The notes beneath the pieces are model-generated. The model ran no database searches, was not told the origin of the DNA, and saw only the letters and a program-made list of their open reading frames with translations. From the NCBI RefSeq assembly GCF_902364365.1, contig NZ_CABJDN010000013.1, positions 62,001 to 126,000 on the forward strand: a stretch of DNA of 64,000 nt. Direction: 5' to 3'. The translations under genes were made by a program, and so were the position numbers. Source of the stretch: Bacteroides intestinalis. GTDB taxonomy: Bacteria; Bacteroidota; Bacteroidia; Bacteroidales; Bacteroidaceae. Positions within the stretch are counted from its first letter, which is position 1, and each line of letters starts with the position of its first letter. This document shows positions 61,249 through 64,000 of this stretch, one piece after another.

Positions 61249-61279
61249 CAAAGATAGCCTTTTAAACAATGCGTGTCAA
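61249..61279 (-). promoter_or_regulatory. Promoter upstream of greA
   Basis: On the minus strand TTGACA (61274-61279) and TATCTTTG (61249-61256) are separated by 17 bp, or 20 bp counted from the TTG. Both elements fit the Bacteroides consensus. It lies upstream of the hairpin at 61193-61226. Confidence 0.7.
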
Positions 61280-61334
61280 GCAAAAATTGCTGCTATGTAA
61301 CATATTTAAATAAAAACTTCTAATTTATAACAAG

Positions 61335-62486
61335 TTACAACAGTGCTTTCACAGCAGCATCCAAGTCTTTTATGGTCTCTCCACGAGCACTCAATTCACT
61401 ATTCCGGTTGATCAGGAACAACGAAGGAACCTCCTTAACGTTATACATGCCGGCCACATTTGAGTAAATTCCATTGGCATCTCTTACACAAATCCAGGGT
61501 AGATTGTCAGCAGTTGTTTTCCAAAAATGTTCGTCTGCATCCAGCGAAACCTGATAAATCACCAGTCCCTGGTCTTTATATTTAGTATAAAGGTCATTCA
61601 ACAAGAAATTATGGGGAGCAGAAGCTGCACTCTGGTAAATGGTGAAGTCAAGCAATACAACTTTACCTTTCAGTTCACTCAGTTTATGAGTGTTGCCTTT
61701 CATATCACGAAGAGCGATATCGATGATACCAGTTTCAGAAATCGCCTCTTCCGGCAACTCCAGAACTTTCTGCTGTGGTGTACGGGTATTTTTCATTCCC
61801 TTAATCACAATATTATAAAGGTTTTTAGAGCGTACGGCATGCGGATAATAGTTATTCAGGCTGGTTGCTACAGCAGCAAAACACTTGATATCCTCTTTAC
61901 TGTTCAAAGGATCGAAAATAAGATAATTATTCAGCTTCTGGAATAAAGCGAAATAAGCAGCCGCCGTGTTGGGAGCAGAAAAGATATATTTTGTTTTCAC
62001 TTCATCTTTATAGTCCTTCATCAAGGTAGCCAGTTTCTCTTCAAACACATCAGCACCTATCTGATGAGCTTGCATCTTCTTCACCAACTCATTCACCTCA
62101 TTTTGCAACTGCACTTGTTTCAATGTCAGTTCTTTTATCTTGGTACTATTTGCCGAGCCCTCCACCGTATAAGCAGTAGCAAAATCAGCATACGGAGCTT
62201 TCAGCCCGATAGTTTCCGTAGAATCTACTGAGAAATTGATAACCTTGTCGTCCACACGAAGGCGGTAAAACTCCGGAGACTCCGGACGTGTTTGTTTGAA
62301 ACTGAAAGAACCGTCACCCTTCAATTTAACAGAATCCAAGGGTACGATACCCTCCAAAGCAGCAGCTTCCAGATACAGCATTTTACCGTCGGCACCTGAA
62401 ACTTCGCCTTCAACTTTGAATTTCGGTTCAGAATTACATGCGCTCAAAGCCAAAGCGGCAAGCGCAACAATACAGATCTTTTTCAT
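61335..62486 (-). CDS. Thioredoxin-fold lipoprotein (TlpA/DUF4369-like) without CxxC
   Basis: This lipoprotein of about 383 residues starts at the ATG at 62486 (MKKICIVALAALALSAC, lipobox LSAC). A DUF4369-like N-terminal domain (about 23-120: FKVEGEVSGADGKMLYLEAA) and a helical middle precede a thioredoxin-like C-terminal domain (about 245-383: LKGKVVLLDFTIYQSAASAP, then VKEVPSLFLINRNSE with the cis-Pro). The usual WCxxC active site is replaced by SAAS, so redox activity is not expected. The gene lies divergent from pnp. Confidence 0.88.
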   Translation of the reverse strand: MKKICIVALAALALSACNSEPKFKVEGEVSGADGKMLYLEAAALEGIVPLDSVKLKGDGSFSFKQTRPESPEFYRLRVDDKVINFSVDSTETIGLKAPYADFATAYTVEGSANSTKIKELTLKQVQLQNEVNELVKKMQAHQIGADVFEEKLATLMKDYKDEVKTKYIFSAPNTAAAYFALFQKLNNYLIFDPLNSKEDIKCFAAVATSLNNYYPHAVRSKNLYNIVIKGMKNTRTPQQKVLELPEEAISETGIIDIALRDMKGNTHKLSELKGKVVLLDFTIYQSAASAPHNFLLNDLYTKYKDQGLVIYQVSLDADEHFWKTTADNLPWICVRDANGIYSNVAGMYNVKEVPSLFLINRNSELSARGETIKDLDAAVKALL

Positions 62487-62644
62487 ATTTAGCTTCTTAA
62501 TTTCTATTAGAACGAACGTGCAAATATAGCTCTTTTCAAGTTTAGTCAAAGCATTTTCATTGCATCTTCCACACGGAAACTCAAAAAAATAGTCAATTAT
62601 AAACTTTTTTATCTCATTCCCACCTGATTACATGAATAAATATG

Positions 62645-62652
62645 TATCTTTG
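62645..62652 (+). promoter_or_regulatory. pnp: -7 promoter element of pnp
   Basis: TATCTTTG, a match to the Bacteroides -7 motif, lies 38 bp before the pnp ATG at 62691. Confidence 0.6.
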
Positions 62653-62690
62653 CACGAATTTTGAAAGAAAATATAGATAAAACATTTTTT

Positions 62691-64000
62691 ATGATTAACC
62701 CAATTGTTAAGACGATCGAGCTTCCTGATGGCAGAACCATCACACTCGAAACGGGAAAGCTGGCAAAACAGGCAGACGGTTCTGTAATGCTTCGTATGGG
62801 TAACACCATGCTTCTTGCTACTGTTTGTGCCGCTAAGGACGCAGTTCCCGGAACAGATTTCATGCCGTTACAGGTAGAGTACAAAGAAAAATTCTCCGCA
62901 TTCGGACGTTTTCCCGGCGGTTTCACCAAGCGTGAAGGACGCGCTTCGGATTATGAGATCCTGACCTGCCGCCTTGTTGACCGTGCTCTCCGCCCCTTAT
63001 TCCCCGATAATTATCACGCAGAGGTATATGTAAACATCATCCTCTATTCTGCCGACGGCGTTGATATGCCTGATGCCTTGGCAGGACTTGCAGCTTCTGC
63101 TGCCCTCGCTGTTTCAGATATTCCTTTCAACGGACCGATTTCCGAAGTACGCGTAGCACGCATCGACGGACAGTTCGTTATCAACCCAACTTTCGACCAA
63201 CTGGAAAAAGCTGACATGGACCTCATGGTAGGTGCTACTTACGAAAACATCATGATGGTAGAAGGTGAAATGAGTGAAGTTTCCGAACTTGACTTGTTGA
63301 ACGCCATGAAAGCAGCTCACGAAGCAATCAAAGTACAATGTCAAGCTCAGAAAGAATTGGCAGAAGCAGTGGGTTCTACCGTAAAACGCGAATATTGCCA
63401 CGAAGTAAACGACGAAGAACTGCGCAAAGCTGTTCACGAAGCTTGCTATGCAAAAGCTTATGCTATTGCAGCTTCCGGCAACAAAAATAAGCACGAACGC
63501 ATGGATGCTTTCGATGCTATCCGCGAAGAATTTAAAGCACAGTTCAGCGAAGAAGAATTGAGCGAAAAAGCAGCACTGATCGACCGTTACTACCATGATG
63601 TAGAGAAAGAGGCTATGCGCCGCAGCATCCTGGACGAAGGCAAGCGCCTTGATGGACGTAAGACTGACGAGATCCGCCCTATCTGGAGCGAAATCAGTTA
63701 TCTGCCTGGACCTCACGGTTCTGCAATCTTCACCCGTGGTGAAACTCAATCCCTATCTACTGTTACCCTGGGTACCAAGTTGGATGAGAAGATCATCGAC
63801 GATGTACTGGAACATGGCAAGGAACGTTTCCTATTGCACTATAACTTCCCTCCGTTCTCTACCGGAGAAGCCAAAGCACAACGTGGCGTAGGCCGTCGTG
63901 AAATCGGTCATGGTCATCTGGCATGGCGTGCACTGAAAGGACAAATTCCTGCTGACTATCCGTATGTAGTACGCGTAGTATCCGATATTCTTGAATCTAA
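62691..64000 (+). CDS. pnp: Polyribonucleotide nucleotidyltransferase (partial)
   Basis: The start is the ATG at 62691 ([20 protein letters not shown]), and the gene runs off the window after about 436 residues of a protein of about 700. PNPase degrades RNA from the 3' end using phosphate. The first RNase PH-like domain is complete ([48 protein letters not shown]). The helical linker follows (about 240-320), then the start of the second RNase PH domain ([40 protein letters not shown]). The frame is intact. Confidence 0.98.
   Translation, partial: MINPIVKTIELPDGRTITLETGKLAKQADGSVMLRMGNTMLLATVCAAKDAVPGTDFMPLQVEYKEKFSAFGRFPGGFTKREGRASDYEILTCRLVDRALRPLFPDNYHAEVYVNIILYSADGVDMPDALAGLAASAALAVSDIPFNGPISEVRVARIDGQFVINPTFDQLEKADMDLMVGATYENIMMVEGEMSEVSELDLLNAMKAAHEAIKVQCQAQKELAEAVGSTVKREYCHEVNDEELRKAVHEACYAKAYAIAASGNKNKHERMDAFDAIREEFKAQFSEEELSEKAALIDRYYHDVEKEAMRRSILDEGKRLDGRKTDEIRPIWSEISYLPGPHGSAIFTRGETQSLSTVTLGTKLDEKIIDDVLEHGKERFLLHYNFPPFSTGEAKAQRGVGRREIGHGHLAWRALKGQIPADYPYVVRVVSDILES

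Overview
The window is a stretch of a gut-type Bacteroides (phylum Bacteroidota) chromosome. Evidence: the gene content (gldK/L/M/N-porP, FimB/Mfa2-like lipoprotein, DUF2795, Bacteroidota-type outer-membrane barrels), the near absence of Shine-Dalgarno sequences, and repeated copies of the Bacteroidota -7 promoter motif TAnnTTTG, in several places with TTG/TTTG 19-21 bp upstream.

Region 1 (1-13.75 kb, minus strand) is one continuous information-processing array, read right to left: rpsU, xerC/D, hpf, tRNA-Thr(TGT), tRNA-Tyr, tRNA-Thr(GGT), tuf, tRNA-Trp, secE, nusG, rplK, rplA, rplJ, rplL, rpoB and rpoC (the C-terminal end of rpoC lies beyond base 1). A strong intrinsic terminator lies between rplL and rpoB and probably sets the ribosomal protein to RNA polymerase ratio. 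hpf has a full-length Shine-Dalgarno, which is striking in a lineage that hides its anti-SD.

Region 2 (13.8-29.3 kb) holds housekeeping genes: aminopeptidase P, gamma-carbonic-anhydrase-like protein, Kdo transferase, gltX, a PgpH-type HD phosphodiesterase, two tandem paralogous membrane proteins, a low-molecular-weight phosphatase, a membrane protein/ECF sigma pair, an outer-membrane barrel and priA. Two intergenic repeat structures (13.87-13.97 and 22.97-23.07 kb) are unusual.

Region 3 (29.4-49.4 kb) holds a small barrel protein; a gldN-gldM-gldL-gldK-porP cluster (core of the type IX secretion/gliding motor); a DUF488 gene; a HipA-like kinase with a DUF3037 partner; a RecQ-like helicase; DUF2795; a cobalamin adenosyltransferase; a methyltransferase-like protein; a serine hydrolase; a multidomain SGNH/alpha-beta/SGNH hydrolase; an Mfa2-like lipoprotein; and an orphan sensor kinase with a periplasmic-binding-protein sensor.

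Region 4 (49.785-58.82 kb) is a decayed integrative/mobilizable element in the 3' end of tRNA-Leu(CAA). It is bounded by a 13-bp direct repeat of the tRNA end. Its integrase is frameshifted and lacks the catalytic domain, its regulator gene is broken, and its MobV relaxase has lost the catalytic middle by an in-frame deletion. Its AT-rich cargo is a WG-repeat/TPR/zinc-ribbon protein, a broken small gene, and a lipoprotein plus downstream ORF separated by one base at a seven-G tract, which suggests phase variation or a frameshift. The insertion moved the native tRNA terminator 9 kb away, and the element supplies a replacement hairpin.

Region 5 (58.8-64 kb) holds tRNA-Leu, manC, a HIT protein, greA (strong SD and a terminator-like leader), a thioredoxin-fold lipoprotein without CxxC, and the start of pnp.
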